A stretch of DNA of 64,000 nt from Rickettsiales bacterium (GTDB lineage Bacteria; Pseudomonadota; Alphaproteobacteria; G027485855). The number at the start of each line of letters is the position of its first letter. Position 1 is the stretch's first letter. Where the stretch lies: NCBI GenBank assembly GCA_027485855.1, contig JAIXQD010000021.1, positions 186,001 through 250,000 of the forward strand, in the 5' to 3' direction. A program made the translations under genes and the position numbers. Under the pieces are notes generated by a model. It was not told the DNA's origin. It saw only the letters and a list, made by a program, of their open reading frames with translations, and searched no databases. Of this stretch, positions 45,901 through 53,127 are shown one piece after another.

Positions 45901-45989
45901 CGGCCCAAGCCAAATTGTGGGATAAGGCCAAAAAATGACCGCTTGGGGCTTGGGGCTGAAGCGTTTGACTTGGGTGGTTCTGCGCTCAC
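42918..45989 (-). CDS. dotA: DotA/TraY-like polytopic inner-membrane protein of a type IVB secretion system
   Basis: A 1023-residue protein, close to Legionella DotA (1048). A first membrane block (about 30-150) precedes a periplasmic region of about 330 residues (about 255-590, starting GLNSGQYVILKVAEWGSGFA). Several helices follow at about 670-830 (IKNLVKSILWFIIIVGLTAS and onwards). The cytosolic tail starts around KSIAPQHDINSVAGVMYANT, then a very Gly-rich stretch (about 890-960) and a highly charged Arg/Glu end. The order and the GSGFASYAWDKF-like motif match the DotA/TraY family. GTG start behind AGGATATTGC. DotA is essential for Dot/Icm function. The Gly-rich tail is unusual. Confidence 0.85.
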   Translation of the reverse strand: MSAEPPKSNASAPSPKRSFFGLIPQFGLGRSVRSFLEAWQMLVLNLALVLISFRALPKDYLESRPTAQLRLFGVLLDGWRFTPKTHEQIFPLLALGILTALCLGFMLVFVLLITSILAGSAQAQTPPASPDMFTPAPTDGGSRWLSHLFALSPEFARIDDLGMFGNAIQLALKELLRTFSVGMLVIGSAILLYHLVVMIAETAHKGKPFGEADQIWGPLRLVVAIGLLVPMTSGLNSGQYVILKVAEWGSGFASYAWDKFTTASNQTTQISMPSIPRSSEAFLAAYRIGVCYQSHIYQSQVTGIEPPQLYQLGLSQLPPGLASDNTGQVPLIMPYVVREQGAQPICGRVMMNNISTAGAGNDTLAQTLRGFNAIQQASSSQYLQQAFQAGATVASYFHPASDSANAGQRPPASLATNFYQLIDDYHREIALRARTYFEPLATAQGTVSEDQLVNSDKKLGWVEAGAYFNILSRRQNLLTQVVNIAPQPADTAQLVGDGYAAADIAKTVISSLNFINVDAPSGINPADRGETETPSDPMQAVVTALSTNDMKTGLWQKELANATAPGAPGATAGGIGAWLENSFYSNVLTLSSGDAFGSFVQIGMEKFYWSINLMAIAAGADVNFWARWAGFVGLGAVSEDVSVRQGVGLALASTALASMPDGIKNLVKSILWFIIIVGLTASLLVGFLLPLLPFIKFIFGILSWVVNVMEAVVCLPLLALAHINPKGGGIPGDYARRGYFLIFSTFVRPIMTILGLVVAILAANTVLSFLTMFYETVVLDSHIAGVNTNVLTRFIYSIFYLFIGYWLVLKCLDMIEVIPDAAMKWIGGESLKSIAPQHDINSVAGVMYANTLGGQLGAVTKALPGAINDVSSLGRSVPAMLGFGGGNAPPGSGGGPNNRGPNNNDSPDMPTTGGGGGGTGGGGAGGAAMGLMGGGTGGGGSGGTGGGTGGLGTPSPAGAGTPSNPNVSTDSTREDAGRAERGAERSGREADRASDAAKQAADLSNQRHVPPDIGGRGRDERER

Positions 45990-46079
45990 GCAATATCCTA
46001 ATCTTTGTGCAAATGGCTATACATCAAAGGACGAATGTTAACAAAACGGTATTAGTTGCACAATACTACTGTCATTTAA

Positions 46080-46865
46080 ATGGCAGATGGTCAAACAAGC
46101 AAAGATGAATTAAGTTTTGTTGTGTCCAACGCAAATACCACAAAACTCGGCTTAACCCAGCATGATTGGCTGAAAACTTTGGCATTATTGCTAATGTTGG
46201 TCGATCATTTGGGCTTTTTTGTGTTTATGCAAGAGCCGTGGCTACGCGTTATTGGCCGTGGAGCCGCCCCCATATGGCTCTTTTTGCTGGGCTATTCATT
46301 GAGCCGTAAACTCGATGCTTGGCTGTGGATTTATGGCCTCGCACTTATAGCCGTGTGGGGTAGTTTGGGCCTGCCTTTTGGGGCGCTAAATATTCTTTGG
46401 ACGATTATTATAACAAGGCTGTTTATGCAGCTTTGGCTGAAATATGACGGCCAGCTAAATTGGCGAATAGGCTTGTGGTTACTGGGTTTGGCCACCCTCA
46501 TACAGCCCACCAATGATATTTTTGAATATGGCACGCTAGGCCCCATTTTTGCCCTTAGTGGCTATTATGTGCGACAAAAACCACAGCAAATTAGCGGTGC
46601 GCTCATTTTGGCTTTTGCTTTATCGGCGCATTTTTGGCTGGCCGAACAGGTTTTTGCCTTCAAAGATGCTCATCTTTATGGATTATTGCTGTTTTTAGGC
46701 ATAATCGGGCTTGTGCTTTATAATTTTAAGGCGGGCGAGTGGCAGGTTAAAATGACTCAATCGCTTTATGGGCTGTTTAAAATGGGTGGGCGATATAGCG
46801 TGCATTTTTACTTCTGGCACCAGATGCCCTTGCTTTTATTGCTATTTTACACATTTAAATTATAG
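46080..46865 (+). CDS. TraX-family membrane protein
   Basis: A 261-residue protein with about eight hydrophobic helices, beginning with the TraX signature LKTLALLLMLVDHLGFFVF and GRGAAPIWLFLLGYSLSRK. It ends with FYFWHQMPLLLLLFYTFKL. TraX N-acetylates F pilin; homologues are acyltransferase-3-like integral proteins of wider distribution. Position inside the type IVB gene block suggests modification of a secretion-system component, but that is inference. The start at 46080 lacks a strong Shine-Dalgarno. Confidence 0.8.
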   Translation: MADGQTSKDELSFVVSNANTTKLGLTQHDWLKTLALLLMLVDHLGFFVFMQEPWLRVIGRGAAPIWLFLLGYSLSRKLDAWLWIYGLALIAVWGSLGLPFGALNILWTIIITRLFMQLWLKYDGQLNWRIGLWLLGLATLIQPTNDIFEYGTLGPIFALSGYYVRQKPQQISGALILAFALSAHFWLAEQVFAFKDAHLYGLLLFLGIIGLVLYNFKAGEWQVKMTQSLYGLFKMGGRYSVHFYFWHQMPLLLLLFYTFKL

Positions 46866-47000
46866 GATTTTAAATCGCGGCTTGTTTGCTGCAAATTGTT
46901 GTGCATAATTAATAAACTATTCAGCACCACATGTTGAAATGGATAAAGGGCAACATATAATTGCCCCAAATATCCGATAGATTTTATTTATAGACAATGA

Positions 47001-47987
47001 ATGGATTGCATGCCGCTTAAAAAGTCGCCTTTGCTTTATAACAATAGCCACAAGTCAAAATGTGGCCTTGAAGATGTGTGGCTGCTCACCTTAAGCTTTT
47101 TAGCGCTTTTTGCTTTTCCTGACATTGCCTTTGCGCAAAGCGATAATATCGGTAAGGCCGTAAAGCTGAGCGCCGATCAGATTGGCACCTTGGTCAATAT
47201 CGTCAATATTATGGCTTATACGGCGGGCGCCATGATGTGTGCCGGCGCGCTCATGAAGCTAAAAAAACATGCTGAATCGCCGCAAAACTACCCGATGTCG
47301 GCGGCCTTATGGCGCCTTGGTGGCGCGGCATGCTTAATGGCGCTGCCTTGGGCGACAAGCTTTGTTGTGGAAACAGTTTTGGGTGGCAATGCCAGCAAAG
47401 GCGGCGTTACCGGCACACCAGGTAAAGTCACTGCCGCTGTTGCGGGCGAGGTGCCTGGGCTTGATGTTTTGCTGCAAAACTTTGTTGGCAATATACAGCA
47501 GCCTATTTTATGGCTGTTAGGCGTTGTTTGCTATTTGCTGGGCGCCATCATGCTGATGCAGGGCATTTTGGCCATGTCAAAATTTGGCCAAGACCAAAAA
47601 GCCACTACCAACGCCATCATGACCAAAATGGTTTTTGCGGCGGTGCTTTTAGCGGCGCCACAAGCTTTTACCGCTATTACCGGCAGTATTTTTGGCGGCG
47701 GCAATTTGCCAACTAACCTAGTTTTATCTTATATGCCCAATAGCGGCGATGGGTCGAGCCAGTTTAATGCGGCGCTTGGGGCTGCACTTAATTTTATTCA
47801 GATTATTGGCTATATCGCCTTTGTGCGTGGTTGGTTTGTGCTGCGCAAAGCCATTGAGGGCGACGGGCAGGCCAGTAAAGCCGGCGGCATTACTCATATT
47901 GTGGGCGGCGCTTTGGCGGTTAATATTCATGCCACCTTAAATGCTGTGCAAAATACTTTGGGTGTTAATCTGGTGACTGTGACCTAG
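47001..47987 (+). CDS. IcmC/DotE-like protein with an additional IcmD-like N-terminal domain
   Basis: A 328-residue inner-membrane protein with a signal-type N-terminus (LLTLSFLALFAFPDIAFAQ). Residues about 55-135 (LVNIVNIMAYTAGAMM, KLKKHAESPQNYP, LPWATSFVVETVLGG) align with the IcmD-like proteins encoded just downstream. Residues about 165-328 (QPILWLLGVVCYLLGAIML, QIIGYIAFVRGWFVLRKAI, GGITHIVGGALAVNIHATLN) match Legionella IcmC/DotE. Helices in both halves are two-fold related. Legionella encodes IcmC and IcmD separately. It is in line with the icmD copies and icmJ, with 97 bases before the next gene. Confidence 0.8.
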   Translation: MDCMPLKKSPLLYNNSHKSKCGLEDVWLLTLSFLALFAFPDIAFAQSDNIGKAVKLSADQIGTLVNIVNIMAYTAGAMMCAGALMKLKKHAESPQNYPMSAALWRLGGAACLMALPWATSFVVETVLGGNASKGGVTGTPGKVTAAVAGEVPGLDVLLQNFVGNIQQPILWLLGVVCYLLGAIMLMQGILAMSKFGQDQKATTNAIMTKMVFAAVLLAAPQAFTAITGSIFGGGNLPTNLVLSYMPNSGDGSSQFNAALGAALNFIQIIGYIAFVRGWFVLRKAIEGDGQASKAGGITHIVGGALAVNIHATLNAVQNTLGVNLVTVT

Positions 47988-48084
47988 CTTATAAGTGTAA
48001 ATTCTGTGGACGAAAATAAAGATTCTATTTATCATTGTGTTTTAGTATAAGTTTCTGAAATAAGCTTTTGGACGGAGGGATCCT

Positions 48085-48468
48085 ATGAATATGTCAAAAA
48101 CGACAGCACAAAATTACCTATTCGGCGCACTCGCAGCGGCTGTCGTATTTGCCGCCATGCCGTCTGATGCTTTTGCCACTGTGACAAACCTTGCTGGCAT
48201 GCAAAATCAGGTTAAAACTCAAGCTGGTGGTCTGACCAATATCGTTAGCATGGTTTGCTACACTGTTGGCACCATGCTTTCTGGCCTTGGCGTTTATAAG
48301 CTTAAAAAACACGCCGAGAATGCCGCGCAAGTGCCGCTTAACCAGCCACTCACTGCCCTTGGCGTTGGCGCTGGCTTGCTGAGCCTGCCATGGATTACCA
48401 GCTTTGCCACAAGCACTGTTGGTACAGGCACACAGAAAGCGGCCTTTACTAACTTCAACGCGTTCTAA
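48085..48468 (+). CDS. icmD: IcmD/DotP-like membrane protein, copy 1
   Basis: A 127-residue protein with a signal peptide (LFGALAAAVVFAAMPSDAFA). Two hydrophobic segments flank a basic loop YKLKKHAENAAQVPLNQPLT, the layout of Legionella IcmD (loop YRIHRQNPKLVPLTTP). IcmD is a small inner-membrane component of the Dot/Icm apparatus. ATG behind GGAGGGATCCT. It is almost identical to copy 2, which begins 51 bases after its stop. The last 90 residues differ at very few positions. Confidence 0.85.
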   Translation: MNMSKTTAQNYLFGALAAAVVFAAMPSDAFATVTNLAGMQNQVKTQAGGLTNIVSMVCYTVGTMLSGLGVYKLKKHAENAAQVPLNQPLTALGVGAGLLSLPWITSFATSTVGTGTQKAAFTNFNAF

Positions 48469-48519
48469 AGCTTAAAAAAAACCATCATCCATTTATTATA
48501 ACCATAGGGAGACATACCA

Positions 48520-48894
48520 ATGAAACAACAAACGACTAACTACCTTTTCGGCGCACTTGCAGCGGCTGTCGTATTTGCCGCCATGCCGTCTGACGCTTTT
48601 GCTACTGTGGCAAACCTTGCTGGCATGGAAAATCAGGTTAAAAGCCAAGCCGGTGGTTTGACCAATATCGTCAGCATGGTATGCTACACTGTTGGCACCA
48701 TGCTTTCGGGCCTTGGTGTTTATAAGCTTAAAAAACACGCAGAGAACGCCGCGCAAGTGCCGCTTAACCAGCCGCTCACCGCCCTTGGCGTTGGCGCTGG
48801 CTTGCTGAGCCTGCCTTGGATTACCAGCTTTGCCACAAGCACTGTTGGTACAGGCACACAAAAAGCGGCCTTTACTAACTTCAACGCGTTCTAA
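48520..48894 (+). CDS. icmD: IcmD/DotP-like membrane protein, copy 2
   Basis: A 124-residue near-duplicate of the preceding protein. Differences are concentrated in the first ten residues and in MQNQVKTQAGG versus MENQVKSQAGG. The DNA differs at scattered third positions, so the duplication is not brand new yet the protein sequence is held constant. The start follows AGGGAGACATACC. Its stop lies 30 bases before the icmJ GTG. Confidence 0.85.
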   Translation: MKQQTTNYLFGALAAAVVFAAMPSDAFATVANLAGMENQVKSQAGGLTNIVSMVCYTVGTMLSGLGVYKLKKHAENAAQVPLNQPLTALGVGAGLLSLPWITSFATSTVGTGTQKAAFTNFNAF

Positions 48895-48926
48895 ATTTTA
48901 ATGCCTAAACCAAGCAGATTTTAGCT

Positions 48927-49670
48927 GTGAAGGCATTTTTAGATATTGCTCTCGCCGTCAACCGTCCCGTTGACGGCGAGACTGTTTCTGGCGGGCCCTC
49001 AGGTCTTTTGGGGGCTGGCCTTTTGGGCGGCAATAAAGGCGCCAAGCGCAGCGAATGGCCCAAAATCAGGGCCGAGGTTTTGCGCCGCGATGATTTTAGT
49101 TGCCAGTTTTGTGGCTTCCGCTCGGAGCGCTATCAAAAAGTTATCCCGCTACCCGGCAGCAAAGCTATTTTACGCGCCGATAAATTAGTAACGGCCTGTA
49201 TTTTTTGTGAGCAATGCTTTGATATTGAAAGCGTTGGCCAACATAATGCGGGCGTTTTGCTATGGCTGCCTGAAATAACCCAAGCACAACTGCATCATAT
49301 TGCGCGGGCTATTTATGTTGCCCGCATTGCCGATGAAACTGCACAAAGCAAAGCTGTGCGCGATGCGGCCACCACGGCCTTCGACCAGCTATTATCACGC
49401 CGCAGCGAGTGCAAACGCCGCCTGGGCACCGATGACCCGCTGGTGCTGGCCAGTGTGTTGCAAGAGGGGCTTGATGACAGCCAATATGTTGAGCGCAAAG
49501 CCAAGCTAGAAGGTGTGCGCTTGATGCCGCTGCCCAAACGCATGGTACGCAGCAAAGAGGGCGAGAGCGACCAGTTCCCTGAAATTATCAGCTATTATGC
49601 CAGCCTTGAGGGCGCCTATGCCGCCTACCCCTTCGATAGCTGGGCCGAAGCCTTAAACACGGCCGCTTAA
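48927..49670 (+). CDS. icmJ: IcmJ/DotN-like zinc protein of the type IVB coupling complex
   Basis: A 247-residue protein. HNH-like metal centre: FSCQFCGFRSERYQKVIPLP and the second Cys cluster CIFCEQCF. The family motif LLWLPEITQAQLHHIARAIY also occurs. These align with Legionella IcmJ/DotN (DGFTCQFCGF, CFCAQCFF, IYLPEITQAEL). DotN is a non-nuclease HNH-fold subunit of the DotL coupling complex. The N-terminus (LAVNRPVDGETVSGGPSGLL) and C-terminus are longer than in Legionella. GTG start at 48927 with a weak Shine-Dalgarno. It ends six bases from the convergent ptsH stop. Confidence 0.85.
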   Translation: MKAFLDIALAVNRPVDGETVSGGPSGLLGAGLLGGNKGAKRSEWPKIRAEVLRRDDFSCQFCGFRSERYQKVIPLPGSKAILRADKLVTACIFCEQCFDIESVGQHNAGVLLWLPEITQAQLHHIARAIYVARIADETAQSKAVRDAATTAFDQLLSRRSECKRRLGTDDPLVLASVLQEGLDDSQYVERKAKLEGVRLMPLPKRMVRSKEGESDQFPEIISYYASLEGAYAAYPFDSWAEALNTAA

Positions 49671-49676
49671 AAAGTG

Positions 49677-49946
49677 CTATTCTGTTTCATCAAATTTATT
49701 GGCCACAAGATTATCGATAGCCACAAGTGCGGCCTCGGCATCAGGCCCTGTTGCTGAAAAGACCAGCTCGCTGCCAAAGGGCGCGGCTAAAGTAAGCACA
49801 TCTAAAATTGACTGGGCTTCTACTTTTTGTCCGCCAAAACTAAGCCAGAGCTGCACGTTAAACTGCGCCACGCATTGCACCAATTTGCTGGCCGCGCGCG
49901 CATGTAAGCCGCGCTGATTAATAAGCCGCAAGCGCCGCTCTTGCAC
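49677..49946 (-). CDS. ptsH: HPr phosphocarrier protein
   Basis: An 89-residue protein with the active-site His in RGLHARAASK (about residue 16) and the regulatory Ser in AQSILDVLTLAAPFG (about 47). HPr carries phosphate between EI and EIIA in the phosphotransferase system. In alphaproteobacteria it is part of the regulatory PTS and is normally also phosphorylated on Ser by HPrK. GTG start immediately after the EIIA stop (TAAGTG). Confidence 0.95.
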   Translation of the reverse strand: MQERRLRLINQRGLHARAASKLVQCVAQFNVQLWLSFGGQKVEAQSILDVLTLAAPFGSELVFSATGPDAEAALVAIDNLVANKFDETE

Positions 49947-50348
49947 TTAACTGCCTGTTTGCAGCAATTGCGAAGCAACATTCATGAAGCGCCGACCGGC
50001 ATCACGCGCTTCTTCAACCGCCTCTGACAAAGGTTTTTGGCGCAATTGCACCAGCTTAATCAGCATCGGCAAATTAACGCCAGCCACAACTTCAATGGCA
50101 CCCGGCTGCATCAGTGAAATGGCTAAATTGCTGGGCGTGCCGCCAAATAAATCGGTAATCAAGGCCACGCCCTGCCCGCCATCGCAGGCTTTAATGGCGT
50201 CCTCTACTTCATTGCGTTTTTGCTGCATGTCATCGCCCAATTGCATACTAACGGCATGCATTTGTGCTTGCGCACCCATAATTTGCGTGAGTGCGGCTAA
50301 AAATTCGCGCCCCAATTGACCATGTGTCACCAGAACAATACCAATCAT
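49947..50348 (-). CDS. manX: PTS EIIA component, mannose/sorbose family
   Basis: A 133-residue single-domain EIIA-Man: active His in VLVTHGQLGREFL (about residue 9), VALITDLFGGTPSNLA and VAGVNLPMLIKLVQLR. No EIIB/C/D genes adjoin, so it is regulatory rather than transport, as in other alphaproteobacteria where it sits between hprK and ptsH. It follows the mini rod-like gene by about 100 bases and is coupled to ptsH. Confidence 0.9.
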   Translation of the reverse strand: MIGIVLVTHGQLGREFLAALTQIMGAQAQMHAVSMQLGDDMQQKRNEVEDAIKACDGGQGVALITDLFGGTPSNLAISLMQPGAIEVVAGVNLPMLIKLVQLRQKPLSEAVEEARDAGRRFMNVASQLLQTGS

Positions 50349-50449
50349 TTTTGCTCTCCCCTACTTCATTCTACTGTTGGCATAACGGAAAGCAAGGACA
50401 CTGGCAAGAGCAGCGCCCCAAAGCCGATAAGAATTATGCGATCATGGCC

Positions 50450-50686
50450 CTAAACTAAAATATCGAGCAAGCGCTGCTGCATATCTTTGGCCACTTCAGC
50501 CACTTTGATATTAGCCGAGAAACCGATTTGCGCTTGCTTAAGATCGACCACATCTTGCACAAGATTGGCGGTTGAATTACCGGCACCCGCGGCCCCTGTT
50601 TGCGCAATATTGCCAGCGGCTTTCTCGGCGAGAGCCGTATTGATTGAAAGGCCGCGAAGGGCTGAAGAAAGTGCGCTATCAAGCAT
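50450..50686 (-). CDS. Mini flagellar rod/hook-like protein (Flg_bbr-type ends only)
   Basis: A 78-residue protein. The N-terminal helix ALRGLSINTALAEKAAGNIA recalls the flagellar rod/hook N-terminal motif (SAL-GL--A---L--AA-NIAN). The C-terminal helix DLKQAQIGFSANIKVAEVAK then DMQQRLLDIL recalls the rod C-terminal motif. The two are joined by a short Gly/Ala linker with no hook body. I start it at ATG 50686; a GTG at 50704 is also in frame. It occupies the place where hprK normally lies between chvG and the EIIA gene. Function is unknown. The resemblance is by eye and moderate. Confidence 0.6.
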   Translation of the reverse strand: MLDSALSSALRGLSINTALAEKAAGNIAQTGAAGAGNSTANLVQDVVDLKQAQIGFSANIKVAEVAKDMQQRLLDILV

Positions 50687-50719
50687 AGCTACACTATAAA
50701 GCACAAAGCTTAACGGACG

Positions 50720-52354
50720 TTAAACATTTTCAGCTAAGGGCAGCTCAACCGTAAATATGGCGCCGATAATTTGCCCGTCAGCATCTAAATTATTGGCCGC
50801 ATAAATGCGCCCGCCATGCGCCTCGATAATTTGCCGCGCAATAGAAAGGCCAAGACCCGAATGCTGGCCAAATTTTTCGGTTTTAGGGCGCTCTGAGTAA
50901 AACCGGTCAAACACGGCCTCAAGCTTTTGTGGCGGGATACCCGGGCCAGAATCTATCACTTTTATTATCGCCCGATTTTCGCTGGCAGTTAAAATCATTT
51001 GCACGGGCGCCGTTGCCGGCGAAAAAGACAAAGCATTATCGAGCAGATTTTGCAGCACCTGACTAAAGCGCCCCGTTACCAAGCGGGCATAAACAGGCTC
51101 GCTGGGCAGTTGCAATTGCACCGATGCCTCGCCACGCTCGGCACGCACTGTGTAATGGTCGGCGATGCTGCTTAAAAGGGGGCCCAAGGCTTGTGCGGTC
51201 AGCGCAGCGCGACTGAGCTCAGCATCGAGGCGTGAGGCGCTGGCAATATCGGTGATGAGGCGATCGAGCCTTTGGCAATCATCAAGAATAATCGCCACAA
51301 GTTTTTTTTGTTTTTCAGGATTGTTGACTTTCTCAAGCGTTTCGACCGCACTGCGCATTGAGGTGAGTGGGTTTTTCAGCTCATGCGCCACGTCTGCAGC
51401 AAAGCGCTCGATGGCGTCTAGCTTTTGTGCCAAAGCATCGGTCATATCACGCAGTGCTTGCGATAAATCGCCAATTTCGTCACCACGATGCCCGAGATTG
51501 GGTATTTCGGTGACGCGCTGTTTGCTAAAGCGCACCCTATCGGCCGCAATCGAGAGTAAATGAATAGGCCGCGCAATGGCGCGCGCTAAGTAATAAGACA
51601 TCAGCAAGGTGAGGCTGAGCGTAAAAATAAAAATGCGCAGAATATCCATGCGCACACTGCGAATGGTTTTCTCAACTTCGTCCCCTGCCCGCACCACTTG
51701 CACCACGCCCAAAACCTGCTTGTAGCGGGTTACGGGCACAGCCACAGTCATAACCATACCCTGGTCTTGCGTATTCCATAATTGTCGGCCAACCTCGCCC
51801 GAAAGTGCGGCGACAACATCGGGGAAGTTTTTGCCCCGCACACGCCGTTTTTCAACATAATCTGGCCAGTAGCCGCGCCCTGGCAGCCAATCTATCAGGC
51901 GATACCATTGCCGACTAAGATTGCGCACCCATTGCGGATAGGCATTGGGCTCTGGCAGGGTTTCAATTTCAATAAGGCCGCCAGGGCCCATTAATTTACG
52001 GCTATCGGCCACAACGCGACCATCGAGCGCAAAGAGACGCGTGCGCGTATCGGTGGCCTCCACCAAGCGGCGCACAATGATGCGCGCTTCGGCATTTTGC
52101 AGCTTGGCTACTTCATTATCATCAAGCTCGACCGCGCCCTCACCGAGCGATGCCGCAAAAATAAGCGCCTCGGTTTCAAGCTTGTCTAATTCGGTGCGGA
52201 TAAAACTGGCCTCATAACGCGATAAATAAAGCACCGCCAGCAACAGCAGCAACAAAGCCAAGCTGTTTATCGCCATAATGCGGCGCGTTAAAGGGGAGAG
52301 GCGCCGCTTATGTCGCGGATTATCACGCTTCGCGGAAACGGTAGCCAACGCCAT
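50720..52354 (-). CDS. chvG: ChvG/ExoS-like sensor histidine kinase
   Basis: A 544-residue protein. Transmembrane helix about 27-45, periplasmic sensor domain about 46-225, second transmembrane helix about 236-254, HAMP, HisKA with H-box [19 protein letters not shown] (His about 320), and HATPase with [17 protein letters not shown] and [16 protein letters not shown]. The layout and location match ChvG/ExoS/BvrS, the envelope and acid sensor of alphaproteobacteria. Its start overlaps the 3' end of chvI by 32 bases, so the two are coupled. Confidence 0.9.
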   Translation of the reverse strand: MALATVSAKRDNPRHKRRLSPLTRRIMAINSLALLLLLLAVLYLSRYEASFIRTELDKLETEALIFAASLGEGAVELDDNEVAKLQNAEARIIVRRLVEATDTRTRLFALDGRVVADSRKLMGPGGLIEIETLPEPNAYPQWVRNLSRQWYRLIDWLPGRGYWPDYVEKRRVRGKNFPDVVAALSGEVGRQLWNTQDQGMVMTVAVPVTRYKQVLGVVQVVRAGDEVEKTIRSVRMDILRIFIFTLSLTLLMSYYLARAIARPIHLLSIAADRVRFSKQRVTEIPNLGHRGDEIGDLSQALRDMTDALAQKLDAIERFAADVAHELKNPLTSMRSAVETLEKVNNPEKQKKLVAIILDDCQRLDRLITDIASASRLDAELSRAALTAQALGPLLSSIADHYTVRAERGEASVQLQLPSEPVYARLVTGRFSQVLQNLLDNALSFSPATAPVQMILTASENRAIIKVIDSGPGIPPQKLEAVFDRFYSERPKTEKFGQHSGLGLSIARQIIEAHGGRIYAANNLDADGQIIGAIFTVELPLAENV

Positions 52355-53024
52355 AAAGAGTTTCTATATGATTGAAATCATCATCGACCACTTTAAACTT
52401 TTTGCGAATGCGCTTAACGTGACTATCAATGGTGCGGTCATCAACATAAATCGCTTCGCCATAAGCTAAATCCATCAGCTGATCGCGGTTTTTAACATGC
52501 CCTGGGCGCTGCGCTAACGCTTTAACCAGCAAAAACTCGGTCACCGTTAAATCGACCGGCTTATCTTGCCATAAGCACAAATGACGGTCGGTATCGAGCG
52601 TGAGCGGCCCACGAACCATCACGCTTTCGGGGTTGCTCTTGGCGTTTTTATTTTGTCGTTGCGCATCGCGCCGCAATAAAGTGCGGATACGCTCGATAAG
52701 CAGCCGCTGCGAAAACGGCTTGGTGATGTAGTCATCGGCACCCATGCGCAGACCCATCAGCTCGTCCAGCTCTTCGTCTTTTGAGGTCAGGAAAATAACC
52801 GGCATCTGGCTGTGGTTACGCAATTTTGCCAATAGCTCTAAGCCATTAAGGCGCGGCATTTTAATATCGAGCACGGCACAATCGGCTGGCTGCGCCAGCA
52901 ACGAGCGCAACGCCTCTTCGCTGTCATTATAGCTGCGAATGGTGAAGCCCTCTGCTTCCAGCGCCATGGCCACAGATGTTAAAATATTCTGGTCGTCGTC
53001 AACCAATGCGATTGTTTGTGCCAT
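52323..53024 (-). CDS. chvI: ChvI-like response regulator
   Basis: A 233-residue OmpR-family protein: receiver with acidic DDD, phosphoacceptor in [17 protein letters not shown] (about 54), Lys in YITKPFSQ. The winged-helix effector domain (about 135-230) ends [20 protein letters not shown] then [11 protein letters not shown]. ChvI with ChvG regulates acid, host-contact and envelope genes. The gene is divergent from pckA, the conserved alphaproteobacterial arrangement. Confidence 0.92.
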   Translation of the reverse strand: MAQTIALVDDDQNILTSVAMALEAEGFTIRSYNDSEEALRSLLAQPADCAVLDIKMPRLNGLELLAKLRNHSQMPVIFLTSKDEELDELMGLRMGADDYITKPFSQRLLIERIRTLLRRDAQRQNKNAKSNPESVMVRGPLTLDTDRHLCLWQDKPVDLTVTEFLLVKALAQRPGHVKNRDQLMDLAYGEAIYVDDRTIDSHVKRIRKKFKVVDDDFNHIETLYGVGYRFREA

Positions 53025-53127
53025 GCGGCCCCCTTAATTGTTGGCTCTTAAAAATACGCGACGAGTATGGCATAATTTCGGCAATTGCCTATCGTCGATT
53101 CTCGCCTTTTATGAGGGAGCCCCCTTA

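Larger units (their letters stand above)
48085..48894 (+). repeat. Tandem duplication of the icmD-like gene
   Basis: Two direct copies of about 375 bp lie 51 bases apart, nearly identical from the signal peptide through the stop codon (AACTTCAACGCGTTCTAA in both). Such a repeat can recombine to one copy or expand. Confidence 0.9.

Noticed and set aside
41604-49670. Integrated conjugative plasmid of IncI type
   Set aside because: No relaxase, primase, replication or partition genes are seen in the block. It remains possible if such genes lie elsewhere.
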